This document shows, piece by piece, positions 49,268 to 58,440 of a stretch of 64,000 nt of DNA. This stretch comes from Streptococcus mitis (GTDB lineage: Bacteria > Bacillota > Bacilli > Lactobacillales > Streptococcaceae): contig NZ_CAMHZQ010000005.1 of NCBI RefSeq assembly GCF_946190275.1, forward strand, positions 1-64,000, given 5' to 3'. The translations under genes and the position numbers were made by a program. How positions within the stretch are numbered: the first letter of the stretch is position 1; each line of letters begins with the position of its first letter. A model generated the notes under the pieces. The model did not search any database, was not told the origin of the DNA, and saw only the letters and a list, made by a program, of their open reading frames with translations.

Positions 49268-51124
49268 ATGGAAAAGAATTATATAAAACTAGAGAAAATC
49301 GATACCTCAACAGCAGCAAAAAATTTTGCTGAACTACTGCAAGAAGATAAAACATATTTTCTTAATGGAAACTGGGGGTCAGGGAAATCAACATTTTTAC
49401 AGGATGTAAATAAGAATAAAAAGATAAAACTAATTACTATGGATTTTTGGAGATTAACAGATAATCGTTCAATGATTGAAGTAACATTTTCAAAACTCCA
49501 CCCAATTTTTTACTTAGTTTTGATGAGGTTAAGTCTTGTTGTATTTGTGATAGTTTCTATTTTGATGACTAATGTTGTGGATTTAGGATTGGGTGAGTAT
49601 TTTGATTCTGAGAAATCAGTGGTTTTGAAAATTGGAGGATTGGTATCTCTAGGGGTTGCAGTTTGGAATGTTTTTAAATATAAATCTGATGAATTGTATA
49701 GCTTCTTACTAACTAGATTACATAAATTTTCTAAAATTTTAGTTATTGATGATTTTGATAGAATGTTGGAAAAGCAGCAAGAAGACTGTTATAAGCTTTT
49801 TAGTTTGATAAATGGAAAGCTACCTATTATTTTTGTTGGTGATATGACACTACTTTATAAGAGAGGAGATAACTATCTATCAAAGATAATTGATAGGCAA
49901 GTTGAGTTACCTTTTGTACTACATTCTTCAAATATTTGGGATAGTTATTTTCATTTATTAGAAAAAAAGCTTGGCGTTTATTTATCAGAGAGTTTTAAAA
50001 AAAGAGTTAAAAGTGACCAGAGAAATTTACGTGATAGGGAACATTTTAATGATTATGTAAATAAAGAATTTTTTACAAGAAGGAAGTTTGGTCGTGTTCA
50101 AGTGGAACAACAGTTGTTAATTATCTATGCTTACTTATTTTATCCAGAACTCTATAAGAAAATGCTCAACAATATACAAATAGTTATAGAAGAGAATGAG
50201 AAAACAAAGCTAGAAGATTTTCTCCGTAAAGGCCACACAATAAAAGAGCTGTTATCTGAAATCCAAAAAGTTGATAATGAGCAATATCCACTAAGTTTTA
50301 ATAAGAATAGTATAGAATATTTTCTTTATGAAGTGCCTATGAATCGTACAAAAGATGAATTAGATACCTTATTCGTGGAACAGTCAGATAAATTTATACA
50401 AGAGTTAATAGATTCGGATCAAAAAACTGATTTTTATCAATATTTGAATAATCAATTTGCAGATTTTTCTGATATTCAGAAAAAAAGTTTACTAAATATT
50501 GTTATTAATGAATCTATGAAGTTTAAAAATAGTCCCTCTATGATTCTTATTGTACAAGAAAAGTACAATGAGATAGTGCCTCCGTATGAAAGAAATTATC
50601 CCCTAACAAAAGATGTGATTTCTAAAATTGTTGAAATGTGGGAAAATATTTTAAAACCTGCAGGATTAGATCAATCTGAGATTATATATTTTTTAGAAAA
50701 GCATAGAGTATTGAGCTTCCATGATTTAGGGTGCCATTTTCATGATTTAGATATTGGTTGTCAAACTTTTACAAAGTATCGTAGAAAAGATTTTCTTCTG
50801 TTGACTTATTTAGCTTCAGTGGAAAAATTTAGCAAATTTGATAGTTGGGATAGCAGTATATGGGATTTTATAAATCATTTCAACGATGTAGAATTCCTAT
50901 CATTCTGGACATTTCAGTCTATTCTATCGAATGAATATGGCTTTGATGGATTTGATATTATTCCTGAAAATAAGAAATATATTCTTTGGACAGGAAGATA
51001 TATGTTTGCACCACCAAAAGAATACGTAAATTATGAAAAGACAGTAATTTTAAATATTCGGGAAAAACTAAATCAAATGGAGTCAAATGGATTTGTATTT
51101 GAAGAAAAAGTTGATAAACGATAA
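49268..51124 (+). CDS. KAP-family P-loop NTPase
   Basis: The 618-residue product has Walker A GNWGSGKS (34-41). Two membrane helices (about 80-102 and 117-137) are inserted before Walker B ILVIDDFDR (157-165), the hallmark of KAP NTPases. The long C-terminal half is helical and unassigned. It lies 10 bp after hsdS and just before hsdM, within the restriction-modification operon. KAP proteins occur in several anti-phage systems; its link to the HsdS/HsdM complex is inference. Confidence 0.88.
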   Translation: MEKNYIKLEKIDTSTAAKNFAELLQEDKTYFLNGNWGSGKSTFLQDVNKNKKIKLITMDFWRLTDNRSMIEVTFSKLHPIFYLVLMRLSLVVFVIVSILMTNVVDLGLGEYFDSEKSVVLKIGGLVSLGVAVWNVFKYKSDELYSFLLTRLHKFSKILVIDDFDRMLEKQQEDCYKLFSLINGKLPIIFVGDMTLLYKRGDNYLSKIIDRQVELPFVLHSSNIWDSYFHLLEKKLGVYLSESFKKRVKSDQRNLRDREHFNDYVNKEFFTRRKFGRVQVEQQLLIIYAYLFYPELYKKMLNNIQIVIEENEKTKLEDFLRKGHTIKELLSEIQKVDNEQYPLSFNKNSIEYFLYEVPMNRTKDELDTLFVEQSDKFIQELIDSDQKTDFYQYLNNQFADFSDIQKKSLLNIVINESMKFKNSPSMILIVQEKYNEIVPPYERNYPLTKDVISKIVEMWENILKPAGLDQSEIIYFLEKHRVLSFHDLGCHFHDLDIGCQTFTKYRRKDFLLLTYLASVEKFSKFDSWDSSIWDFINHFNDVEFLSFWTFQSILSNEYGFDGFDIIPENKKYILWTGRYMFAPPKEYVNYEKTVILNIREKLNQMESNGFVFEEKVDKR

Positions 51125-51166
51125 ACTAAAGAAAGCATGATTAATCAAGACTTAGAAAGAAACATT

Positions 51167-52768
51167 ATGGAAACAACACAAACTTCCCAGTCGCTCTACC
51201 AAGCCCTGTGGAACTCAGCGGATGTTCTCCGCTCTAAGATGGATGCTAATGACTACAAGTCCTATCTATTGGGGATGGTCTTTTATAAGTACCTGTCAGA
51301 TAAGATGCTCTTTTTCGTGGTGGAGACTATGGAGGAGGGGAGTGAGAGTCTAGAGGCTGCCCTTGAGGTCTATCGCTCCTACTATGAGGATGCGGACACC
51401 CACGAGGATCTTCTTGCAGTCATGAAGGACGAACTCAACTATAGTATCAAACCTGAGTTGACCTTTACGGCTCTAGTAGCACGTGTCAATGATGGGACTT
51501 TCCAGTTGGAAGACTTGGCTCAGGGTTTTCGAGATATCGAGCAGAGTGATGAACTCTATGAAAACCTCTTTGAAGATATTGACCTCTATTCCAAAAAGTT
51601 AGGGGCGACTCCGCAAAAGCAAAACCAAACGGTGGCGGCAGTCATGAAGGAGTTGGCTGTGCTAGATGTGGCTGGTCATGCTGGTGATATGCTGGGAGAT
51701 GCCTATGAGTATCTAATTGGTCAGTTTGCGACGGACTCGGGGAAGAAAGCTGGTGAGTTCTATACACCTCAGCCTGTTGCCAAACTCATGACTCAGATTG
51801 CCTTTTTGGGTCGTGAGGACCAGCTAGGCTTTACCATCTATGATGCGACTATGGGGTCTGGCTCCCTTTTGCTCAATGCCAAGAAATACTCTCATAAACC
51901 TCAGACAGTAGTCTACTTTGGTCAGGAGCTTAATACTTTGACTTATAACTTGGCTCGGATGAACATGATTCTACACGGTGTTCCTGTTGAAAATCAATTT
52001 CTCCACAATGCTGATACACTAGATGAAGACTGGCCGACTCAAGAACCGACTAACTTTGATGGTGTTCTCATGAACCCTCCCTACTCTGCCAAGTGGTCAG
52101 CAAGCTCTGGCTTTATGGCGGATCCTCGTTTCTCTCCTTTTGGGAAACTAGCGCCCCAGTCCAAGGCTGACTTTGCCTTTCTCTTGCACGGTTACTACCA
52201 TCTCAAGCAGGATAATGGGGTTATGGCTATCGTCCTTCCTCACGGTGTTCTTTTCCGTGGCAATGCGGAGGGAACCATTCGCAAGGCCTTGTTAGAAGAA
52301 GGGGCCATTGACACGGTTATCGGTCTACCTGCTAATATCTTCTTTAATACCAGCATACCGACCACGGTTATCATTCTCAAAAAGAATCGTACCAACCGTG
52401 ATGTCTACTTTATTGATGCTTCTAAGGAGTTTGATAAGGGAAAAAATCAGAATATCATGACGGATGCTCATATCGAGAAGATTCTGGAAGCCTACAAGTC
52501 ACGTGAGGAGATTGACAAGTTTGCCCATCTGGCAAGTTATGAAGAAATTGTCGAAAATGACTATAACCTCAATATCCCTCGCTACGTAGATACCTTTGAG
52601 GAAGAAGAAGTCGAACCACTGACAGACATCGTCAGCAAGATTAACACGACCAATCAAGCAATCCAAAACCAAACCGCTTCTCTACTTGAAATGCTCGGTC
52701 AACTACACGGAACCACACCAGAAGCCGATGCTGAGCTTAAAGGGTTTTTGAAAGAGTTTAAAGGGTGA
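51167..52768 (+). CDS. hsdM: Type I restriction-modification DNA methyltransferase subunit
   Basis: The 533-residue N6-adenine methyltransferase has the SAM motif I TMGSGSLLLNA near residue 226 and the catalytic motif NPPY near residue 303, after an N-terminal helical HsdM domain. I prefer the start METTQTSQSLY at 51167, as in related HsdM. An ATG ten codons upstream (51137) is also possible, and neither has a strong ribosome site. It modifies the HsdS target. Confidence 0.94.
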   Translation: METTQTSQSLYQALWNSADVLRSKMDANDYKSYLLGMVFYKYLSDKMLFFVVETMEEGSESLEAALEVYRSYYEDADTHEDLLAVMKDELNYSIKPELTFTALVARVNDGTFQLEDLAQGFRDIEQSDELYENLFEDIDLYSKKLGATPQKQNQTVAAVMKELAVLDVAGHAGDMLGDAYEYLIGQFATDSGKKAGEFYTPQPVAKLMTQIAFLGREDQLGFTIYDATMGSGSLLLNAKKYSHKPQTVVYFGQELNTLTYNLARMNMILHGVPVENQFLHNADTLDEDWPTQEPTNFDGVLMNPPYSAKWSASSGFMADPRFSPFGKLAPQSKADFAFLLHGYYHLKQDNGVMAIVLPHGVLFRGNAEGTIRKALLEEGAIDTVIGLPANIFFNTSIPTTVIILKKNRTNRDVYFIDASKEFDKGKNQNIMTDAHIEKILEAYKSREEIDKFAHLASYEEIVENDYNLNIPRYVDTFEEEEVEPLTDIVSKINTTNQAIQNQTASLLEMLGQLHGTTPEADAELKGFLKEFKG

Positions 52769-52915
52769 TGGAGAAGATTGTTTAGCTCAGATTTAAGATA
52801 AAACTTTAGCTAGGCTGATATAGTTGTATTTTCTAACATTAGCGAGGAGGGGCTTTTTTCAAGCATGATAGAAGAGAGAACTGTGAAATTGTATAACGAG
52901 CTTAAAGATTTAATA

Positions 52916-52924
52916 TGGTAGAAT
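52916..52924 (+). promoter_or_regulatory. fic promoter (extended -10)
   Basis: TGG-TAGAAT lies 45 bp before the Fic gene. The rest of the 200-bp spacer holds no supported gene. Confidence 0.5.
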
Positions 52925-52969
52925 AGAGTGTATAGATTTTACTTGAAGCTTTGTTTAGAAAGGAAAACC

Positions 52970-53740
52970 ATGACACCGACCTATGAAATTGATAATCCCA
53001 GATTCTCTTATCAGACCAAATTAGACCTATGGGAAACGGGATTTGGTTTACAAAAGGTAGATAATCTAGAGCCGTCTCCGTATATGAGAGAACTAGCAGA
53101 GCAAAATTCTCAAGGAAAGTTGACTTATCAAGAAGTTTATGATCAAGTAACGGCTTATCACCAAGAGATCGATGATAGCACAAGAGAAGCAGACCTTGTT
53201 GCCATGAGAATTGTGGAACTCTTGTCCTCTAATGCCTTTAAATTTGCTCCAACAACATTGAAATTGATTCATAGGGAGCTTTTCTTTGGCCTCCTGCCAC
53301 AAGGCATTCCCTTGGGAGAATACCGCTCTTATAACATTACAAAAAGTGAGGCTGTTTTAAATGGAGACAGTGTCATTTATGATGATTTTCGCACGGTAGC
53401 AGATAGTTTGATCTATGATTTTCAGCAGGAAAGTCAATTTGACTATCGAGGAAAATCCGATATTGAAGTAGTGAAACATATTAAGACTTTTATTTCAGGT
53501 ATTTGGCAAATTCATCCTTTTGGAGAAGGAAATACTCGAACGATAACAGTATTTTTGATTAAGTACCTTAGAACTATGGGATTTCAAGTAGACAATAAAC
53601 CCTTCCAAGAAAATGCAAAGTATTTTCGAGATGCTCTTGTTCTTGATAATGCGAAGCTACTCCAGAAAAAAACAGAATATTTGGAGCGATTTTTTGAAAA
53701 TCTCTTTTTAGCTGGGCAACATGATTTAGAAATAGACTAA
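52970..53740 (+). CDS. Fic family protein
   Basis: The 256-residue product has the Fic motif HPFGEGNTRT starting at His182 and the upstream LGEYRSYNITKSEAVL flap region. Fic enzymes transfer AMP or similar groups to target proteins. The motif has Glu-Gly-Asn-Thr-Arg rather than the usual (D/E)GNGR; Thr replaces the second Gly. No inhibitory (S/T)xxxE(G/N) helix is obvious. ATG 52970 follows AAAGGA. Confidence 0.88.
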   Translation: MTPTYEIDNPRFSYQTKLDLWETGFGLQKVDNLEPSPYMRELAEQNSQGKLTYQEVYDQVTAYHQEIDDSTREADLVAMRIVELLSSNAFKFAPTTLKLIHRELFFGLLPQGIPLGEYRSYNITKSEAVLNGDSVIYDDFRTVADSLIYDFQQESQFDYRGKSDIEVVKHIKTFISGIWQIHPFGEGNTRTITVFLIKYLRTMGFQVDNKPFQENAKYFRDALVLDNAKLLQKKTEYLERFFENLFLAGQHDLEID

Positions 53741-53742
53741 AG

Positions 53743-53997
53743 AGATGAACGGTTTATTGTGCATTTTGAGTTAGAAATTATTCCCTCTTTTGAGGATGGG
53801 AGTGGTCGTATGGGGCGAATGGGTTAGAGTCTTATCTTGAAGAGCATTATCAGATAACAAATGCAGTGGCACAAGAACTAACAGGTTTGAGTGCAGCAAC
53901 CATGCGTCGTTATCTCCAACTATTTGTAAACCAAGGTTTGTTAGAAAAATCGGGAACTACAAAAAACACTCTTTATTCGCTCATATTCCGCTCATAA
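53743..53997 (+). pseudogene. Degraded second Fic gene
   Basis: The remains read ...FEDGSGRMGRMG-stop, a decayed Fic motif (compare HPFEDGNGR). In the same frame after the stop comes a winged-helix-like C-terminus: LTGLSAATMRRYLQLFVNQGLLEKSG...LIFRS-stop. The N-terminal half and the catalytic His are missing. It lies directly after the intact fic gene but belongs to a different Fic subtype. Confidence 0.75.
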
Positions 53998-54049
53998 TTC
54001 GCTCATTTTTTCAAAAAATACATAGATCTAAAAGAAAGAGGGGTAAGTG

Positions 54050-54343
54050 ATGAAGAATAGTGCTATTGGAAGTAACTGGAAGGATGTCCGGTCAGAACTC
54101 TTTACCAAGGAGGAAATTCTTGAAAGTGATATGCGAGTGGCTATCATGAGCGAGTTGATTGAGGCCAGACATGAGCAAGGAATCAGTCAGAAAAAGCTAG
54201 AAGAACTTAGTGGAGTAAGCCAGCCTGTCATAGCTAGGATGGAAACAGGCAAGACAAGTCCTCAGTTGGACACAGTCTTAAAAGTCCTAGCTAGTCTAGG
54301 AAAGACATTAGCAGTCGTCCCCCTCGAACAGAGAAAGAGTTGA
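54050..54343 (+). CDS. XRE-family transcriptional regulator (HigA-like antitoxin)
   Basis: The 97-residue product has a C-terminal helix-turn-helix (GISQKKLEELSGVSQPVIARMETG). This is the layout of HigA-type antitoxins. No RelE/HigB toxin gene flanks it; upstream is the Fic remnant. It may be an orphan antitoxin or may control the fic locus. ATG 54050 follows AGAGGGG. Confidence 0.82.
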   Translation: MKNSAIGSNWKDVRSELFTKEEILESDMRVAIMSELIEARHEQGISQKKLEELSGVSQPVIARMETGKTSPQLDTVLKVLASLGKTLAVVPLEQRKS

Positions 54344-54372
54344 TAGGAAGAAGTTGGAAATTTTTAACAAAT

Positions 54373-54402
54373 TTAACAGTTATAGTGCCTCAAGTGTATA
54401 AT
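54373..54402 (+). promoter_or_regulatory. Promoter reading into cloverleaf element 2
   Basis: TTAACA (54373-54378), an 18-bp spacer and TATAAT (54397-54402). No coding sequence follows; the first transcribed feature would be the element at 54430. Confidence 0.6.
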
Positions 54403-54429
54403 ATAGAAAAATTATGCTTTATTTATATC

Positions 54430-54577
54430 AAGTGCGAACGAAGTGAGCTTTTAGCGGATATTTCCCGCTATAGTGGTATTCTAGATAATAATTTATTATC
54501 TAGAACGGAATTTTTGAGACATTCTGGCTCAAAAATTAGGGATGAAATTACGAAGTAAGTTGCTCCCGTCCGCACTT
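54430..54577 (+). ncRNA. Candidate structured RNA / cloverleaf-forming element 2
   Basis: Outer stem AAGTGCGAACG (54430-54440) / CGTCCGCACTT (54567-54577), 10 of 11 paired, continued by GAGC/GCTC. It encloses three hairpins: 54452-54470 (TAGCGG/CCGCTA), 54479-54505 (13-bp perfect arms, TTCTAGATAATAA) and 54509-54537 (AATTTTTGAG/CTCAAAAATT). It shares the box GCGAACGAAGTGAGCT (54434-54449) with element 1 at 12678. A promoter lies upstream and a terminator-like stem at 54718-54751. Confidence 0.45.
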
Positions 54578-54717
54578 TTCAGGGAAATATCAGAATTACA
54601 AAAGAAAAATCAACTTATAGTCTTTTCTAATAACAAGTCATAGTCACTTATAAGAATTACTAATAACGCGTTTGACCAGTCTAACTGAAATATAGTTATA
54701 AAACAAGCTACACAAAG

Positions 54718-54751
54718 GATTTGAGGCATTTTTCTCAAGTCTTTTTCTTTT
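54718..54751 (+). terminator. Terminator-like hairpin upstream of metE
   Basis: GATTTGAG pairs with CTCAAGTC (one G-T), then TTTTTCTTTT. It would separate the 54.4-kb transcript from metE. Confidence 0.55.
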
Positions 54752-54763
54752 GTCTAAAATAGA

Positions 54764-54784
54764 GATATAGTTTCAAACTATATC
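54764..54784. promoter_or_regulatory. MET-box operator (MtaR/MetR type) before metE
   Basis: The 21-bp perfect palindrome contains TATAGTTTCAAACTATA, the known streptococcal MET-box for LysR-type MtaR/MetR activators. It lies 20 bp upstream of the metE -35. A poorer half-site, TATAGTTATAAAAC, is near 54690. Confidence 0.75.
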
Positions 54785-54804
54785 AAAGCCTAATTTTTTA
54801 CAAT

Positions 54805-54833
54805 TATACAGATGATTCCTTTTCTGTTAAGAT
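54805..54833 (+). promoter_or_regulatory. metE promoter
   Basis: TATACA (54805-54810), a 17-bp spacer and TAAGAT (54828-54833) with TGT before it (extended -10). The weak -35 fits an activated promoter. Confidence 0.55.
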
Positions 54834-54864
54834 AGTTTCAACAACAAATTTTGGAGGACACATC

Positions 54865-57114
54865 ATGTCAACTACAATCATCGGTTTCCCTCGTTTGGGC
54901 GAATTCCGCGAATTAAAATTTACAACTGAAAAATACTTTAGAAAAGAAATCTCAGAAGAAGAACTCTTGGCAGTCGCAAAAGATTTGCGTGCTAAACACT
55001 GGAACATTGTCAAAGAAAAAGGCATCACTGAAATTCCATCAAATGACTTTTCTCACTATGACAACTTCCTAGATGCAGCTTTCCTTTTCAACGTGGTACC
55101 TGCTTCAGTTCAAAACTTGGACTTGTCTGACCTTGAGCGCTACTTCGCTTTGGGTCGTGGTTACCAAGGAGAAAAAGGGGATGTTCGCGCCCTTCCAATG
55201 AAGAAGTGGTTCAACACCAACTACCACTACATCGTTCCTAAGTTTGAAAAAGACACTCAAGTAAAATTGGCTGGTCACAAAATCTTCGATGAGTTCCAAG
55301 AAGCAAAAGAACTTGGATTGAACACTCGCCCAGTTCTTGTAGGTCCATTCACTTTCCTTCAATTGTCAGACTTTGAAGAAGGCGTGAAAGCAGAAGATTT
55401 CGTAGACAGCTTAGTTGCTGCTTACCAAGAAGTTTTTGCAAAATTGGCTGAACTTGGTGCGACTCGTATCCAATTGGATGAAGCTGCTCTTGTAAAAGAT
55501 TTGACAGCTGAAGAAAAAGCTCTCTTCTTGAACCTTTACAACAAACTTTTGGCTGACAAAAAAGGTCTTGAAGTCTTGCTTCAAACTTACTTCGGTGACG
55601 TTCGTGACGTCTACGCTGACCTTGTGAAATTGCCAGTAGATGCTATCGGTCTTGATTTCGTTGAAGGTAAGAAAACTCTTGAATTGGTTAAAAGTGGCTT
55701 CCCAGCTGACAAGACTCTCTACGCAGGTATTGTCAATGGTAAAAACATCTGGCGCAACAACTACGAAAAGAGCTTGGCTATTCTTGAACAAATCCCAGCT
55801 GAAAACATTGTCTTAACAAGCTCATGCTCACTTCTTCATGTGCCATTTACAACTGCTAATGAAGAATTTGAACCAGCTATCTTGAACCACTTTGCCTTTG
55901 CAGTTGAAAAATTGGATGAGATTCGTGATTTGGATGCTATCCGCAATGGCCAAGGTGAAGAAGCACTTGCAGCTAACAAAGAACTCTTTGCGACTGAGCG
56001 TGTTGGTGAAAATGCGGAACTTCGTGCGCGTATCGCTGGCTTGACAGACGCAGACTACACTCGTTTGCCAGCCTTTGCAGAACGTGAAGCTATCCAAGAA
56101 GAAGCTTTCAAACTTCCAGCTCTTCCAACAACAACTATCGGTTCATTCCCTCAAACAAAAGAAGTTCGTGCGAAACGTTTGGCTTACCGTAAAGGTGAAT
56201 TGTCTCAAGAAGAGTACGATGCTTTCCTTGCTGAAACGATCGATGAATGGATCAAATGGCAAGAAGATATCGACTTTGATGTCCTTGTTCACGGTGAATT
56301 TGAGCGTAACGACATGGTTGAGTACTTCGGTCAAAACTTGTCAGGTTACCTCTTCTCTAAAAATGGTTGGGTACAATCATACGGTATGCGTGGGGTGAAA
56401 CCACCAATCATCTGGGGTGATGTCACTCGTCTTAACCCTATCACTGTTAAATGGTCTAGCTATGCACAAAGCCGTACAAACAAACCTGTTAAAGGTATGT
56501 TGACTGGACCTGTTACCATCCTCAACTGGTCATTCCCACGTGAAGACATCTCTATCAAGGATTCTACTCTTCAAATCGCTCTTGCTATCAAGGATGAAGT
56601 TCTTGACCTTGAAGCTGCTGGCGTGAAGATCATCCAAATCGACGAGGCTGCTCTTCGTGAAAAATTGCCACTCCGTCGTAGCGACTGGTACGAAGACTAC
56701 CTTGACTGGGCAATTCCTGCCTTCCGCTTGGTACACTCAACAGTAGCGCCAGATACACAAATCCACACTCACATGTGTTACTCAGAATTTACAGATATCA
56801 TTCCAGCTATCGACAACTTGGATGCGGACGTTATCTCATTTGAGGCTAGCCGTTCAAACCTTGAAATCTTGGACGAACTCAAAGCGAAAAACTTCCAAAC
56901 AGAAGTGGGACCTGGGGTTTACGATATCCACTCACCTCGTGTGCCGAATGAAGGCGAAATCGACAACACAATCGAAGCTATCCTTGCTAAAGTGCCAAGC
57001 AAGAAAGTTTGGATCAACCCAGACTGTGGTTTGAAAACACGTGGTATTCCAGAAACAAAAGAAAGCTTGATCCGCCTTGTGGAAGCAGCGAAAGCTGCGC
57101 GTGAGAAATTGTAA
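54865..57114 (+). CDS. metE: Cobalamin-independent methionine synthase
   Basis: The 749-residue product has the two-domain MetE structure. The C-terminal catalytic half has [27 protein letters not shown] and [10 protein letters not shown], which supply the zinc ligands. It methylates homocysteine with methyl-tetrahydropteroyl-glutamate. metF follows and provides the methyl donor. GGAGG precedes the ATG. Confidence 0.97.
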   Translation: MSTTIIGFPRLGEFRELKFTTEKYFRKEISEEELLAVAKDLRAKHWNIVKEKGITEIPSNDFSHYDNFLDAAFLFNVVPASVQNLDLSDLERYFALGRGYQGEKGDVRALPMKKWFNTNYHYIVPKFEKDTQVKLAGHKIFDEFQEAKELGLNTRPVLVGPFTFLQLSDFEEGVKAEDFVDSLVAAYQEVFAKLAELGATRIQLDEAALVKDLTAEEKALFLNLYNKLLADKKGLEVLLQTYFGDVRDVYADLVKLPVDAIGLDFVEGKKTLELVKSGFPADKTLYAGIVNGKNIWRNNYEKSLAILEQIPAENIVLTSSCSLLHVPFTTANEEFEPAILNHFAFAVEKLDEIRDLDAIRNGQGEEALAANKELFATERVGENAELRARIAGLTDADYTRLPAFAEREAIQEEAFKLPALPTTTIGSFPQTKEVRAKRLAYRKGELSQEEYDAFLAETIDEWIKWQEDIDFDVLVHGEFERNDMVEYFGQNLSGYLFSKNGWVQSYGMRGVKPPIIWGDVTRLNPITVKWSSYAQSRTNKPVKGMLTGPVTILNWSFPREDISIKDSTLQIALAIKDEVLDLEAAGVKIIQIDEAALREKLPLRRSDWYEDYLDWAIPAFRLVHSTVAPDTQIHTHMCYSEFTDIIPAIDNLDADVISFEASRSNLEILDELKAKNFQTEVGPGVYDIHSPRVPNEGEIDNTIEAILAKVPSKKVWINPDCGLKTRGIPETKESLIRLVEAAKAAREKL

Positions 57115-57216
57115 GATAAGGATTTCTCAAGAAGCGCTGTTTGGTCAATCTGCCTGTTTCACTTGGATTCTAGGAATCCAGCTAACGAAAAAATCAACTA
57201 GAAAAGGATAATGACT

Positions 57217-58071
57217 ATGTCACGCCAAACACCGTCACTCTCATTTGAAGTGTTCCCTCCAAACCCAGCCGTGGGTAATGATAACATTATTTCTGCTCTT
57301 CAAGATATGCAGGAGTTGGCTCCTCACTTTATCAGTGTAACTGCCAGCAATAATAAATTTAATATCAAGGAAACGACGGTTCGTTTGGCTGACTTTATCC
57401 AAAATGACTTGGCGATTCCGACTATTGCTCACTTGCCAGCCATTTATTTGACCAAGGACAAGGTTGCTGAAACTATTGCAGACTTGGACAAGGTTGGGGT
57501 GCAGAAAATCTTGGCTCTTCGTGGGGATATTATTCCTGATGTGGAACCACAAAAGGATTTCCGCTACGCAACGGACTTGATTGAGTTCATCAAGGAACAA
57601 GCTCCTCACTTTGATATTGTTGGTGCTTGTTATCCAGAAGGGCATCCAGATTCGCCAAATCAGATTTCAGATATTCAAAATCTTAAGAAGAAAGTGGATG
57701 CAGGTTGTTCGAGCCTCGTAACTCAGCTTTTCTTTGACAATGAGCGCTTCTATGATTTCCAAGACAAGTGCATCTTGGCTGGGATTGATGTTCCTATTCA
57801 TGCAGGGATTATGCCAATTCTGAATCGAAATCAGGCTCTCCGCCTCTTGAAAACTTGTGAGAATATCCATCTTCCACGTAAATTTAAAGCCATCTTAGAC
57901 AAGTATGAGCATGACCCTGAGTCGCTCAGAGCAGCAGGACTTGCCTATGCGGTGGACCAAATTGTGGACTTGGTAACTCAGGATGTGGCTGGTGTGCATC
58001 TCTACACTATGAACAATGCTGAAACAGCAAAATACATCCACCAAGCAACACATGCTTTGTTTAATCATTAG
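57217..58071 (+). CDS. metF: Methylenetetrahydrofolate reductase
   Basis: The 284-residue TIM-barrel flavoprotein starts MSRQTPSLSFEVFPPN and contains LALRGDIIPD and CYPEGHPDSPN. It makes 5-methyl-tetrahydrofolate for MetE. I prefer ATG 57217 (AAAAGG nine bases upstream) over ATG 57211. A TGGATTC-TAG-GAATCCA hairpin (57164-57180) lies in the metE-metF spacer and may tune the relative output. Confidence 0.95.
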   Translation: MSRQTPSLSFEVFPPNPAVGNDNIISALQDMQELAPHFISVTASNNKFNIKETTVRLADFIQNDLAIPTIAHLPAIYLTKDKVAETIADLDKVGVQKILALRGDIIPDVEPQKDFRYATDLIEFIKEQAPHFDIVGACYPEGHPDSPNQISDIQNLKKKVDAGCSSLVTQLFFDNERFYDFQDKCILAGIDVPIHAGIMPILNRNQALRLLKTCENIHLPRKFKAILDKYEHDPESLRAAGLAYAVDQIVDLVTQDVAGVHLYTMNNAETAKYIHQATHALFNH

Positions 58072-58092
58072 TCTCTAGGATAATAAAAAGCA

Positions 58093-58129
58093 AACCATTC
58101 TTCTCAGCTGAGGGGAATGGTTCCTTTTT
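58093..58129 (+). terminator. metF terminator
   Basis: AACCATTC pairs with GAATGGTT around a self-complementary CTCAGCTGAG, then TTTTT. Confidence 0.75.
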
Positions 58130-58440
58130 AATGGTAAAGACCGCACTTTTTAAGAAAAATATGATAAAATAGACTCTGTACGTACTTGATACAAAGATGA
58201 GGGTATTAAAAAATAATGCATTTAAACTGAGAGTCTTAGATGTTTTAGCATCAAACCTTTCTAATGATTTGTATCTTGAGTAATTGAACACGGGCTAAAT
58301 CCCTAGTGAAAAAGATAGATTTCCTGGTGTACATGGTACACTGCGTCAATCTCCTATTTTCATACGGGATTCTTCACGCCCTTAGTATCTTGATTTTTGT
58401 AGGCAAGGCGTATAATTTCATCAATCCAAAGGGGATTAAA
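58130..58440 (+). other. Long structured pnp leader
   Basis: No gene is supported in this 311-bp region. It holds GATACAAA/TTTGTATC arms (near 58188 and 58270), a GTGTAC-ATG-GTACAC hairpin near 58328 and a candidate TTGATT (58390) / TATAAT (58411-58416) promoter with a short 15-bp spacer. The last 45 codons are open in frame with pnp but lack a ribosome site. Confidence 0.5.

Noticed and set aside
52865..52921. 18-codon open frame before fic
   Set aside because: The GAGGAGG site is too far from its ATG and the product is too short to judge.
54340..54558. 72-codon open frame through cloverleaf element 2
   Set aside because: It runs across the hairpins, has no ribosome site and its product is not protein-like.
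54559..54864. SAM riboswitch or T-box before metE
   Set aside because: No such fold or conserved T-box sequence is visible; the MET-box palindrome explains methionine control.
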